Shown: positions 1 through 6,489 of the stretch, in pieces
How the letters are laid out: every line of letters starts with the position of its first letter
Numbering within the stretch: position 1 is the first letter of the stretch
Source of the DNA: Tissierellia bacterium
GTDB taxonomy: Bacteria; Bacillota; Clostridia; Tissierellales; Sedimentibacteraceae
Length of the DNA stretch: 15,471 nucleotides
NCBI GenBank assembly: GCA_028700795.1
Contig: JAQVRY010000009.1
Span: 5,857 to 21,327 of the forward strand
Direction: 5' to 3'
Notes under the pieces: generated by a model
What the model was told of the DNA's origin: nothing
What the model saw: only the letters and a program-made list of their open reading frames with translations
The model's database searches: none
Made by a program: the position numbers and the translations under genes

Positions 1-12
1 AAGGAGTTACAC

Positions 13-1299
13 ATGATAAAACGAGTACTATTCTACATATTAATCTTCACATGTTTCTTAGTTAATTTCAACACAGTATTTGCAACACCTGCTATTCTAA
101 GTGAATCTGCAGTTTTAATCGATGCAGGTTCCGGTACCATATTGGCGCAAAAAAATGCGGACAAAAAAATGTATCCGGCAAGTTTGACGAAGATTATGAC
201 GGCGATTCTTGCTTTAGAATTAGGAGAGTTAACCGACGTAATTACGGTAGATGATGATACTCCCTTTGAAATTGATGGAAGCCACATAGCATTGGAGCCT
301 GGAGAAATACTGACTTTAAAAGATTTACTGCATGCATTGATGCTGCCTTCAGCAAATGATGCGGCTTCTGTAATTGCAAAGCACTACGGAGGAAGCTTAG
401 AGAATTTTGTAAAAATTATGAATCAAAAAGCAAAAGAATTAGGGGCATATAGCACTAATTTCACAAATCCTCACGGACTTCATGATGCCAATCATTACTC
501 AACTGCAGCTGACTTGGCTTTAATAACCAAGTATGCAATGGAAAATGATGCATTCAGAAAAATCGTGTCAACAACCAAGTATGAAATACAAACAACAAAT
601 AAAAAAGATGAACCACGATATTTCACATCTTTGAATAAATTACTATATAATACAAGTTACAATCAAATTTATGTGGATGGTGAATATATAAGTCCTTATT
701 ATGAATATGCCAACGGAGCAAAGACAGGCTATACACCGGAAGCGGGAAACTGTTTGGTGGCAACTGCCAAAAAAGACGGAACTGAGCTTATTGCAGTTAC
801 CATGAAGGGGATTTCCCTTGAAATGTATCAAGATTCTCATAATCTTTTTAATTATGGGTTTGAAGAATATGAATCTACCACATTGGTGGGCAAAAATACA
901 TTTATAAAAAATATAAGAATCACCAATGGCGATTCAAAGGAAATATCTGTGATTACAGAAAGTGATTTGACTGCTCTTATCCAAAAAAACTCATTTGATG
1001 ATATTAAATCTAATGTATATATAAATGATATAACTCTTCCTATTGAAAAAAACAATGTTGTCGGTAAGATTGAATATACTCTTGACGATGAGGTAATAGG
1101 CACAGTAAATCTAATATGTCCAATATCAGTTAAAAGCTCTGTCATAGAAAGCCGGAGTAGTTTATTTATGAAAATGGTTGAATTTATAGGATTTCTTATA
1201 TTGTTTGCTGTATTTGCAGTTCTTCTTTTGAAAGTATATAATGATTTGAGAATTCGGCTTAACAAAAAGAAAAGACGAAAAAAACATCATAATTATTAA
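13..1299 (+). CDS. D-alanyl-D-alanine carboxypeptidase (peptidase S11, PBP5/DacF type)
   Basis: This is a penicillin-binding protein that trims the terminal D-Ala from peptidoglycan stem peptides outside the membrane. All three serine-peptidase motifs are present: SLTK at residues 57-60 (Ser57 nucleophile), SAN at 113-115 and KTG at 237-239. A signal peptide covers residues 1-24, with likely cleavage after VFA. The region after about residue 290 matches the PBP5 C-terminal beta domain. It is followed by one hydrophobic segment (about 385-410) and a very basic tail ending KKHHNY, so the protein is probably anchored by its C-terminus, as is usual for the family. The 428 aa length is normal to slightly long. 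The start has an AAGGAG site at 1-6 with 6-nt spacing. Sporulation-specific (DacF) and vegetative (DacA) paralogues cannot be told apart here. The gene converges on ridA. Confidence 0.95.
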   Translation: MIKRVLFYILIFTCFLVNFNTVFATPAILSESAVLIDAGSGTILAQKNADKKMYPASLTKIMTAILALELGELTDVITVDDDTPFEIDGSHIALEPGEILTLKDLLHALMLPSANDAASVIAKHYGGSLENFVKIMNQKAKELGAYSTNFTNPHGLHDANHYSTAADLALITKYAMENDAFRKIVSTTKYEIQTTNKKDEPRYFTSLNKLLYNTSYNQIYVDGEYISPYYEYANGAKTGYTPEAGNCLVATAKKDGTELIAVTMKGISLEMYQDSHNLFNYGFEEYESTTLVGKNTFIKNIRITNGDSKEISVITESDLTALIQKNSFDDIKSNVYINDITLPIEKNNVVGKIEYTLDDEVIGTVNLICPISVKSSVIESRSSLFMKMVEFIGFLILFAVFAVLLLKVYNDLRIRLNKKKRRKKHHNY

Positions 1300-1303
1300 G
1301 TAT

Positions 1304-1327
1304 GGGGAAGGTGTGTCCCCACACCTT
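1304..1327. terminator. Short hairpin between convergent genes
   Basis: AAGGTGTG (1308-1315) and CACACCTT (1320-1327) form a perfect 8-bp stem around a 4-nt loop. The hairpin overlaps the last bases of the ridA stop codon and lies 4 nt after the carboxypeptidase stop. No T-tract follows on either strand, so termination is uncertain. The sequence GGAAGGTGTGTCCCCA is a copy of the short repeat also seen near 2643-2659 and 11603-11617. Confidence 0.5.
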
Positions 1328-1706
1328 AAACCACTGCTATTGCATCTATTTCTACATTCCCATCCTTAGGAAGTCTTGCAACTTCTATGCATACTCTTGC
1401 CGGTTTTGTATCTTGGAATACTTCGGCATAAGCTTCATTTATCAATCCAAATTGGTTCATATCCTTGATATATACACAACATTTGACAACATCTTGCAAT
1501 GATGCTCCTGCTGCCTCCAAAATAGCTTTAACATTCATTAGACATCTTCTTGTTTCTTCTTTGATATCTGTACCTTTGTAAAGCTCACCCGTTGCCGGAT
1601 TAAATGCAAGCTGTCCTGAAACATATATTGTGTTACCGGCTTTTATTCCTTGAGAATAAGGACCTACTGCCGCAGGTGCATTGTTTGTTTGTATAACACT
1701 GTTCAT
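1326..1706 (-). CDS. ridA: RidA family reactive intermediate (enamine/imine) deaminase
   Basis: RidA hydrolyses reactive 2-aminoacrylate and related enamine/imine intermediates, released by PLP enzymes such as threonine dehydratase, to 2-keto acids plus ammonia. The 126-residue protein has the family length. It shows the N-terminal APAAVGPYSQ motif (10-19), the substrate-binding Arg in PARVCIEVARLP (Arg104) and the conserved Glu in NVEIDAIA (Glu119). I chose the ATG at 1706 because AGGAGG lies at 1711-1716. A TTG 18 nt upstream is in frame, but it would place the ribosome-binding site inside the gene. It is the last gene of the operon, and its ribosome-binding site overlaps the rsfS stop codon. 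Function is known from the family; the physiological substrate here is inferred. Confidence 0.95.
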   Translation of the reverse strand: MNSVIQTNNAPAAVGPYSQGIKAGNTIYVSGQLAFNPATGELYKGTDIKEETRRCLMNVKAILEAAGASLQDVVKCCVYIKDMNQFGLINEAYAEVFQDTKPARVCIEVARLPKDGNVEIDAIAVV

Positions 1707-1714
1707 AATTCCTC

Positions 1715-2083
1715 CTATTTCCAATTTATTATTCCATATTGCTCAACATCCAATGAATTGTCATCATACCACAAAGATTCTAAGTCATAAATTACCCTTT
1801 CATCCTTATGAAAGATATGAACAATAATGTCATCAGTTTCTAATAAAATCCATCTTCCGGTTTCAAAACCTTCCTTATAGAAAAAATCCAACCCTTCTAA
1901 AGCTCCCTTTTCAAGGACCTCTTCGGCAATTGCAACTGTTTGTTTTTCGTTATTTCCGCTGCATATGATGAAATAATCCGTTATTGAGCTAGATTTTGAC
2001 ACGTCTAAAACAATGAAGTTATAAGCTTTTTTATTGTCACAGGCTTTTAAAATAGTTTCGATACTTTTTTGAACTGATATCAT
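1715..2083 (-). CDS. rsfS: Ribosomal silencing factor RsfS (Iojap/YbeB family)
   Basis: RsfS binds ribosomal protein uL14 on the 50S subunit and blocks subunit joining, which lowers translation under nutrient limitation. The 122 aa protein has the full family length. Hallmarks are SSSITDYFIICSGNN (about 31-45), followed by a Gln/Ala-rich helix, then GFETGRWILLETDDIIVHIF (about 72-91) and the YDLESLW motif near the C-terminus. The ATG at 2083 has GGAGGG at 2087-2092. Its start overlaps the yqeK stop as ATGA, so the two genes are probably translationally coupled. The nadD-yqeK-rsfS order is conserved across Firmicutes and supports the call. Confidence 0.95.
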   Translation of the reverse strand: MISVQKSIETILKACDNKKAYNFIVLDVSKSSSITDYFIICSGNNEKQTVAIAEEVLEKGALEGLDFFYKEGFETGRWILLETDDIIVHIFHKDERVIYDLESLWYDDNSLDVEQYGIINWK

Positions 2084-2580
2084 TTGCCCTCCTTTAAATA
2101 ATTTAGTGTATTTACTGATTCCATATCAAGAACCATATTTCTATTTTTAACATACTCTATTGTGCTTTCCAACGATTTAATTATTGCTGCATCAATGTTT
2201 GTGTACGCTTCTTTTCTGATTTCTTCAACACCTTCATAATGCCTGTTTGGCTCTATTTTATCTGCTATAAATATTATTTTCCCCAAAAGAGTCATATTTA
2301 CTCTTCCTGTTGTGTGATACATAATTGCATTTATAATATCCTTATCTTTTACCCCGAATTTCAGCCGGGCAATCTCTGCACTTTTTTTGGCATGTTTTAG
2401 ATTGTCTTTGCATGTCCCCTTCCCGCAGTCATGCAATAATCCGGCAATTTTTGCTTTTGACATGTCACAGCCGTAAACTGAAGCAAGTTTTTCAGCTTCC
2501 TCCATTGTGCCAATGCTGTGACGGAATAATTTTTGTCCTATTTCAATTTCTAATTTTTTTTTCAATTCTTCAAAATACAT
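2080..2580 (-). CDS. yqeK: HD-domain hydrolase YqeK (symmetrical diadenosine tetraphosphatase family)
   Basis: YqeK proteins are metal-dependent HD phosphohydrolases that cleave Ap4A symmetrically to two ADP. The metal-binding residues are visible: His21 (RHS), His50-Asp51 (GLLHDCGKG), a His at 89 (MYHTTG) and Asp107 (IFIADKIEPNR). I chose the ATG at 2580 (166 aa), which has GAGG at 2587-2590. A second ATG at 2592 has its own GAGGG and would add four residues. A GTG at 2604 lies inside the upstream palindromic repeat and is less likely. The gene sits between nadD and rsfS as in many Firmicutes, and its TGA overlaps the rsfS ATG. The fold is near certain; activity on Ap4A is inferred from the family. 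Confidence 0.93.
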   Translation of the reverse strand: MYFEELKKKLEIEIGQKLFRHSIGTMEEAEKLASVYGCDMSKAKIAGLLHDCGKGTCKDNLKHAKKSAEIARLKFGVKDKDIINAIMYHTTGRVNMTLLGKIIFIADKIEPNRHYEGVEEIRKEAYTNIDAAIIKSLESTIEYVKNRNMVLDMESVNTLNYLKEGK

Positions 2581-2604
2581 TTCATTCCTCATTGGTTCCC
2601 TCAC

Positions 2605-2658
2605 GGGGACATTCCTCCTACCAGCAGAGACTCTCCCTAAACAGGGAGGTGTGTCCCC
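2605..2658. repeat. Imperfect palindromic repeat at the nadD/yqeK junction
   Basis: GGGGACA-nn-CCTCC at 2605-2618 pairs with GGAGG-nn-TGTCCCC at 2645-2658, giving 14-bp arms broken at two positions. The right arm shares GGAGGTGTGTCCCCA with the hairpin at 1304-1327 and, less exactly, with 11603-11617. The element overlaps the nadD stop and encodes its last residues. It could modulate readthrough between nadD and yqeK or mark an old insertion. Confidence 0.6.
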
Positions 2659-3263
2659 ATTCCTCTATATAGCTCATTCTTAATTATATATTGTTCAACA
2701 GATTCAGGCAATAAATATTTTACAGAAATCCCCATACTGACTCTTTCTCTTATATCAGTAGAAGATATTTGAAGCATTGGAATCTGTAGTATTTCTATCT
2801 TTCCGCCAAACATTTCTTTTATTTCGTTTATCTTTTTGTTAACTTCCTCAATGCTTATTCCAGGTCTTGAAGCTGCAATAAATCTGCAAAGCTTTAGAAT
2901 TTCTTCAGTCCGGTGCCAGCTTGGAAGATTGAATATTGCATCAGTTCCTGTTATAAAATAAAATTCTGCGTTTTCATATAGTTTGTGAAATTCTATTAAA
3001 GTATTCAAGGTATAACTTTTACCCGGGTTTTTAATTTCAATATCTGAAACACTAAATTTATTATTAGACAACACTGCCATATTTACCATCAATAATCTGT
3101 GAAAGGAATCAGCCTTAAGCCCTTCTTTATGAGGTGGATTCCCTGTCGGGACAAAAATAATTTCATCTAATTTATAAATATTTAATGCTTCATTTGCTAC
3201 CACTAAGTGTCCTATATGAATAGGATCAAAAGAGCCGCCCATTATTCCAACTTTTCTTTTCAT
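2637..3263 (-). CDS. nadD: Nicotinate-nucleotide adenylyltransferase
   Basis: NadD adenylates nicotinate mononucleotide with ATP to give deamido-NAD, an essential step of NAD synthesis. The nucleotidyltransferase signature is clear: GGSFDPIH at 9-16, the HxGH motif at 16-19 and ISSTDIR at 166-172. I chose the ATG at 3263 (208 aa), preceded by GGGGAG at about 3268-3273. An upstream in-frame start would add 11 residues lying inside the PTS gene. The ATG overlaps the EIIC-EIID stop as ATGA. The protein body ends in the usual way at YIIKNELYR, but then continues GMGTHLPV. Those last residues and the TAG stop come from the palindromic repeat at 2605-2658. Confidence 0.96.
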   Translation of the reverse strand: MKRKVGIMGGSFDPIHIGHLVVANEALNIYKLDEIIFVPTGNPPHKEGLKADSFHRLLMVNMAVLSNNKFSVSDIEIKNPGKSYTLNTLIEFHKLYENAEFYFITGTDAIFNLPSWHRTEEILKLCRFIAASRPGISIEEVNKKINEIKEMFGGKIEILQIPMLQISSTDIRERVSMGISVKYLLPESVEQYIIKNELYRGMGTHLPV

Positions 3264-4696
3264 TGCTCTCCCCTTTTTCTGATAAAAGTAAAACAAACTG
3301 CGAATATAATAATGCTCAACGTAAATATATCTTCTGATGGTCTTATGTTGTTAAAAAGCAGTTTGCTCATTGATAAGCCAAAAATTCCTGAAAACATATA
3401 CGAAAAATAAACTTTTATTTTGCTTTGTTTAATATCTTTTATCCTTTGAAGCATACTGTCTCTGCCTTGAAAATAACCATTCATAAAACCGTTATAAGAA
3501 ATGAAAAGTATATTAGCTGACAGAAAAATTACAGGTATAAATGCCAAGTAATAACTCTCATCTAAGCAAAGCATCACAGACATGGATATGAACAGCGGTG
3601 TCAATATTGCCTGAGTAAAAGAATCTCCCAATCCTGCTGATATTCCCATCATGCCTTTTTTTATGTAGGAAATATTCTCAAAGCTTTTATTGTTTAACTT
3701 CCTTTCTTCCTCCAACGCTATTATATATCCATGTATTGGAGTACCCATATTAGGCTCAGTATTGAAAAATTCAGTGTGATTGTGTATTGCCTCTGAAATA
3801 TCATATTTATTGTCATACAATTTTTTTAAAATATTTTTCATACTGTGTGCAAATGCCAAACCCATAAGTCTTTCATAGCTATAACATGAATGAGAATAAT
3901 TCATCCATATAAACCAAGAATATACCAAGTCGCTTTTTCTTATTTTGCCCGTAAAATTATTCCTATAAAAGTTCACTTTCTTATCTGATATGAATATCAA
4001 GCTAAACGTTATAAGAATAAATAATAAATATGCTCTCAAATCAAAAATTAAATCTGCTAAAAAGATAGAAACAAAAATAATATAATTATACTTATTCCTT
4101 ATCTTGTATAAAATATTAGATGCAGAAAAAGCAACCAATAATAGCCCTATATAATAAAGCCATAAACTTATACTTTTAAAATCTATTAATTTATTGAATA
4201 AAAACATTAAAGCAAATGCAGTTATAATAACCGCCGAGCTCATTACAAAAAGAAGAAGCTGAGGAAGAAGACCGTTGTATAAACTAATGTCAGGAGCTTT
4301 ATTCTCTTTGTACTTCTTCTCATAAATATGTACAAAAATATTGTTTATTACCAATCTGTATTTCCATATTAATATACCCAGAAATCCAAAGGGAAAAGCA
4401 GCCGCTGCAGCTTCAACAGGATGCAAATTGTATGATATGGAAGCTATAGCCGCCATAACGGCAGTCAAACATTGGTCTCCTTTAAAGGAGCCTCCCGTAG
4501 AAATAAAGTCAATATAAATAATATTAACTACTGCACCTGCTATCATGCCCGTTTGTACATCATTAAGAATAAAACCTGCAATCGTTCCTGCCACTATAGG
4601 TCTGTAAATTGTATAATAACCAATACCCAAGGAAAAAGCTGTACTGCTTGCCCAAAAATAAAAAATGCTAAGTAAACAATAATCGGAAAAAGTCAT
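3260..4696 (-). CDS. Fused mannose/fructose/sorbose-family PTS EIIC-EIID membrane permease
   Basis: This membrane protein forms the sugar channel of a Man-family phosphotransferase system. Residues 1 to about 240 match EIIC, with the RPIVAGTIAGFILNDVQTG block at 32-50, FISTGGS at 64-70 and several membrane helices. From about 252 the sequence is EIID: YERLMGLAFAHSMKNILKKL (274-293), EFFNTEPNMGTPIHG (309-323), ALEEER and MGISAGLGDSF (350-360), then C-terminal helices. In most systems these are two proteins of about 250-280 aa each. Here 478 aa form one continuous frame, so both halves appear shortened and no stop intervenes. The start at 4696 follows the EIIB stop by 1 nt, with AAAGG upstream. 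The TGA overlaps the nadD ATG. The sugar is not predictable. Confidence 0.9.
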   Translation of the reverse strand: MTFSDYCLLSIFYFWASSTAFSLGIGYYTIYRPIVAGTIAGFILNDVQTGMIAGAVVNIIYIDFISTGGSFKGDQCLTAVMAAIASISYNLHPVEAAAAAFPFGFLGILIWKYRLVINNIFVHIYEKKYKENKAPDISLYNGLLPQLLLFVMSSAVIITAFALMFLFNKLIDFKSISLWLYYIGLLLVAFSASNILYKIRNKYNYIIFVSIFLADLIFDLRAYLLFILITFSLIFISDKKVNFYRNNFTGKIRKSDLVYSWFIWMNYSHSCYSYERLMGLAFAHSMKNILKKLYDNKYDISEAIHNHTEFFNTEPNMGTPIHGYIIALEEERKLNNKSFENISYIKKGMMGISAGLGDSFTQAILTPLFISMSVMLCLDESYYLAFIPVIFLSANILFISYNGFMNGYFQGRDSMLQRIKDIKQSKIKVYFSYMFSGIFGLSMSKLLFNNIRPSEDIFTLSIIIFAVCFTFIRKRGEQ

Positions 4697-4697
4697 A

Positions 4698-5159
4698 TTA
4701 ATTACCTTTTATAACAATAGCCTTGTCTTTCGGAAGGATTCTTACTTCAACATGAATATTGTCATTTGCTATATCCTTTAAAATACTTAATTCATTGTCA
4801 CTTAAATGAATGGAATTATAATATCTTTTTCTTCCCTCTGCTGCTCCCACTCCGCCAATATTTATATTGCTTATTTTTACTTTTTTTACTAATTCTTTTA
4901 TTCCTTCAATACTCCTGAGAAGTACAAGTATCTTGTTTTCATTGTCATTGTTTAAAAGAGCAGCCGTTTCATCAATTGTTTTGACATGTACTGTAACACC
5001 TTCAGGTTCTGAACACTTTATAAGCTCCTTCATAAATTCATCATTTGCATATTCATCATCTGCAATTACAACCTCATTTACTTTAAGATAAGGTATCCAA
5101 GATACAACCACCTGTCCGTGCAGGAGTCTATCATCAATTCTTACGAATATATTTTTCAT
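4698..5159 (-). CDS. Mannose-family PTS EIIB component
   Basis: EIIB takes the phosphoryl group from EIIA and passes it to the sugar during uptake. The N-terminus carries the hallmark RIDDRLLHGQV (7-17), with His14 as the predicted phosphorylation site. The middle and end match the family pattern, including INIGGVGAAEGRKRY and the conserved small beta-alpha fold. The 153 aa length is typical of a stand-alone EIIB. The ATG at 5159 has GAGG at 5166-5169, which overlaps the stop codon of the EIIA gene. Sugar specificity (mannose, fructose, sorbose, N-acetylgalactosamine and others) cannot be read from the sequence. Confidence 0.95.
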   Translation of the reverse strand: MKNIFVRIDDRLLHGQVVVSWIPYLKVNEVVIADDEYANDEFMKELIKCSEPEGVTVHVKTIDETAALLNNDNENKILVLLRSIEGIKELVKKVKISNINIGGVGAAEGRKRYYNSIHLSDNELSILKDIANDNIHVEVRILPKDKAIVIKGN

Positions 5160-5167
5160 TCTCTACC

Positions 5168-5566
5168 TCAGTCTGATAAAAACTTTTCATTGACAAACAC
5201 TATGCTCTTCTTTCCGTTTTTAATTATTTTTTCGGCAATGTCTTTTAAACTGTATGAGTCACGGCTGATTGCAATATCTATAAATAAGGGGAAATTAATA
5301 CCTGTAATATGATAAAAATCCCTGTTTTTCATTGCTCGATTTACTGCATTGTAGGGGCTTCCTCCATACATGTCCGTAAATACAATGAGTTCATCATCAG
5401 ACAATTCTTCTATATTTTCTTCAACTTTCTTTAACAATGTATCAAAGCTGTCGCCATAATTAAACGATATACTTTTGGCATTTTCAACTTCCCCTATTAT
5501 TAACTCAGAGCTTTTCAATAATTCTTTGCCAAGCTCTCCATGTGTCACAAGTAATATATTTATCAT
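5168..5566 (-). CDS. Mannose-family PTS EIIA component
   Basis: EIIA accepts the phosphoryl group from HPr and passes it to EIIB. The protein begins MINILLVTHGELG, with the phosphorylatable His9 in the THG context typical of the ManX-type EIIA domain. VFTDMYGGSPYNAV (about 62-75) is the second family signature. The 132 aa length fits a free EIIA, not fused to EIIB. The start at 5566 has GAGGAG at 5575-5580. It is the first gene of the minus-strand operon EIIA-EIIB-EIICD-nadD-yqeK-rsfS-ridA. No LevR-type activator or metabolic enzyme for the imported sugar is present in the window, so its substrate is unknown. Confidence 0.94.
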   Translation of the reverse strand: MINILLVTHGELGKELLKSSELIIGEVENAKSISFNYGDSFDTLLKKVEENIEELSDDELIVFTDMYGGSPYNAVNRAMKNRDFYHITGINFPLFIDIAISRDSYSLKDIAEKIIKNGKKSIVFVNEKFLSD

Positions 5567-5596
5567 AATTTCATCTCCTCGTTATATAATACCATA

Positions 5597-5625
5597 ATTA
5601 TACATAATTTTCATCAGTATTTAAT
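5597..5625 (-). promoter_or_regulatory. Candidate sigma-A-type promoter for the PTS-nadD operon
   Basis: On the minus strand a perfect TATAAT (5597-5602) lies 31 nt before the EIIA start. A weak -35 (ATTAAA) sits 17 nt further upstream. The region is very AT-rich, so chance matches are likely. No CcpA-like cre site or sigma-54 -12/-24 element was evident. Confidence 0.3.
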
Positions 5626-5798
5626 TTCTTGCCTTCCCCACCCATCTTTTGTAATATAAAAAGTTGTTTCCTTCGTTTCTTTAAATAATAGTTTATATGA
5701 ATTTAATAAAATAGTAAAGAAATCTTTATTTTTTAATTCACTAATATTTTTTTCAAACGTATATTAATATAAGGAAAATCTATTGAATGGAGGATAGT

Positions 5799-6368
5799 AT
5801 GAATAATTATAGAAATAATATGCCGCACTACGACTCAATGCCCCATCATTATAATCCAATGGGTATAAATGAGCACAAAGTTTCAAGTAATAACAGAATG
5901 CAGCTGACAAACACAATGCCAATAATGCCGGGAATGCCTGAAGATATATTTCAAAGACCATTTATTCCGGAAACGGAAATGCCCTTAGAAATTGACGGAG
6001 ATATGCCTGCACTACCAGGGATGCCACAACAGGGGACTCCGAGTTTAATACCACCGTGGATGCCTCAAATGCCGGGAATGCCACAGATGCCGGGAATGCC
6101 ACAGCCAGGGATGCCACAACCAGGGATGCCTATGATGCCGGGAATGCCACAACCAGGGATGCCCATGATGCCGGGAATGCCGGGAATGCCGGGAATGCCG
6201 CCCGATGATGGCAATATGTACCCATTGATGCCGGAAATGCCAAATGGAATGCCCCCTATTACCTGTGAGCAAATAAGAGATTTGATGAGACGCATGAACT
6301 GCCCAATGAATGGTAATGTTGTACCACCTGAGAACGGAACTGTACCACCTATGAATGAGGATATGTAA
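5799..6368 (+). CDS. Met/Pro/Gly-rich low-complexity protein, possible spore-coat-type protein
   Basis: I do not recognise a family for this 189 aa protein. Roughly one residue in five is Met, with many Pro and Gly. The centre (about 88-137) is built of repeating MPGMPQ, QPGMP and MMPGMP units. The N-terminus is Asn/His/Tyr-rich, and the C-terminal part holds the only two Cys, in ITCEQIRDLMRRMNCPMN. There is no signal peptide or membrane segment. The ATG at 5799 is chosen because TGGAGG (5788-5793) lies 5 nt before it; an ATG at 5787 would overlap that site. It sits directly upstream of sigK on the same strand. Low-complexity, Met- or His-rich proteins are common among spore coat proteins, so a coat role is a guess from composition and position. 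Confidence 0.75.
   Translation: MNNYRNNMPHYDSMPHHYNPMGINEHKVSSNNRMQLTNTMPIMPGMPEDIFQRPFIPETEMPLEIDGDMPALPGMPQQGTPSLIPPWMPQMPGMPQMPGMPQPGMPQPGMPMMPGMPQPGMPMMPGMPGMPGMPPDDGNMYPLMPEMPNGMPPITCEQIRDLMRRMNCPMNGNVVPPENGTVPPMNEDM
6060..6205 (+). repeat. Degenerate tandem coding repeats (MPGMPQ-like units)
   Basis: Short units built on CCGGGAATGCC, CCAGGGATGCC and ATGATGCC recur back to back, in register with the codons of the Met/Pro-rich gene. Unit length varies among 9, 12 and 15 nt. Near-identical neighbouring copies suggest expansion by slippage. The repeats also keep antisense frames open, which explains the spurious reverse reading frames here. Confidence 0.8.
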
Positions 6369-6374
6369 CAGATA

Positions 6375-6430
6375 TCAATGTAATATTTAATGGCAGAAAT
6401 GCTGTTAAATATTACATTGAAATAGTTTTT
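6375..6430 (+). terminator. Long hairpin, probable terminator of the Met/Pro-rich gene
   Basis: A perfect 16-bp inverted repeat (6375-6390 with 6405-6420) encloses a loop that can extend the stem by two G-U wobbles and GCA/TGC around a GAAA tetraloop. The sequence AATAGTTTTT follows. The stem is AT-rich and starts 6 nt after the stop codon. It lies between the Met/Pro-rich gene and the sigK promoter region. Confidence 0.65.
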
Positions 6431-6440
6431 GAGCTGGACA

Positions 6441-6469
6441 TACAGTTTTTTTTATATCTTGCATATAAT
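6441..6469 (+). promoter_or_regulatory. sigK: Candidate sporulation (sigma-E-like) promoter of sigK
   Basis: CATATAAT at 6462-6469 differs at one position from the sigma-E -10 consensus CATACAAT known from Bacillus. It lies 20 nt before the preferred start at 6490. The -35 side (ATAC near 6440-6443) is poor and not ideally spaced. The core also contains TATAAT, but no good sigma-A -35 stands 17 nt upstream. Sigma-E control of sigK is known in Bacillus. Confidence 0.4.
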
Positions 6470-6489
6470 GTATAACTTTGGGGGTGATT

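Noticed and set aside
852..1265. 137-codon reverse frame opposite the carboxypeptidase gene
   Set aside because: It is fully antisense to a gene with complete catalytic motifs, has no family resemblance and no clear ribosome-binding site.
5581..5798. Noncoding RNA or clear sporulation promoter between the divergent EIIA and Met/Pro-rich genes
   Set aside because: The 218-nt gap is very AT-rich. Partial matches to sigma-E or sigma-K boxes near 5740-5770 are too weak to call, and no stable structure is evident.
6060..6205. CRISPR array
   Set aside because: The short repeats have no unique spacers of even length, they are in codon register within a gene, and no cas genes are nearby.
6045..6295. 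Reverse-strand reading frames rich in His/Arg/Ser or Gly/Ile/Pro across the Met/Pro repeats
   Set aside because: They are by-products of the in-frame tandem repeats, which keep antisense frames open. They lack proper starts and ribosome-binding sites.
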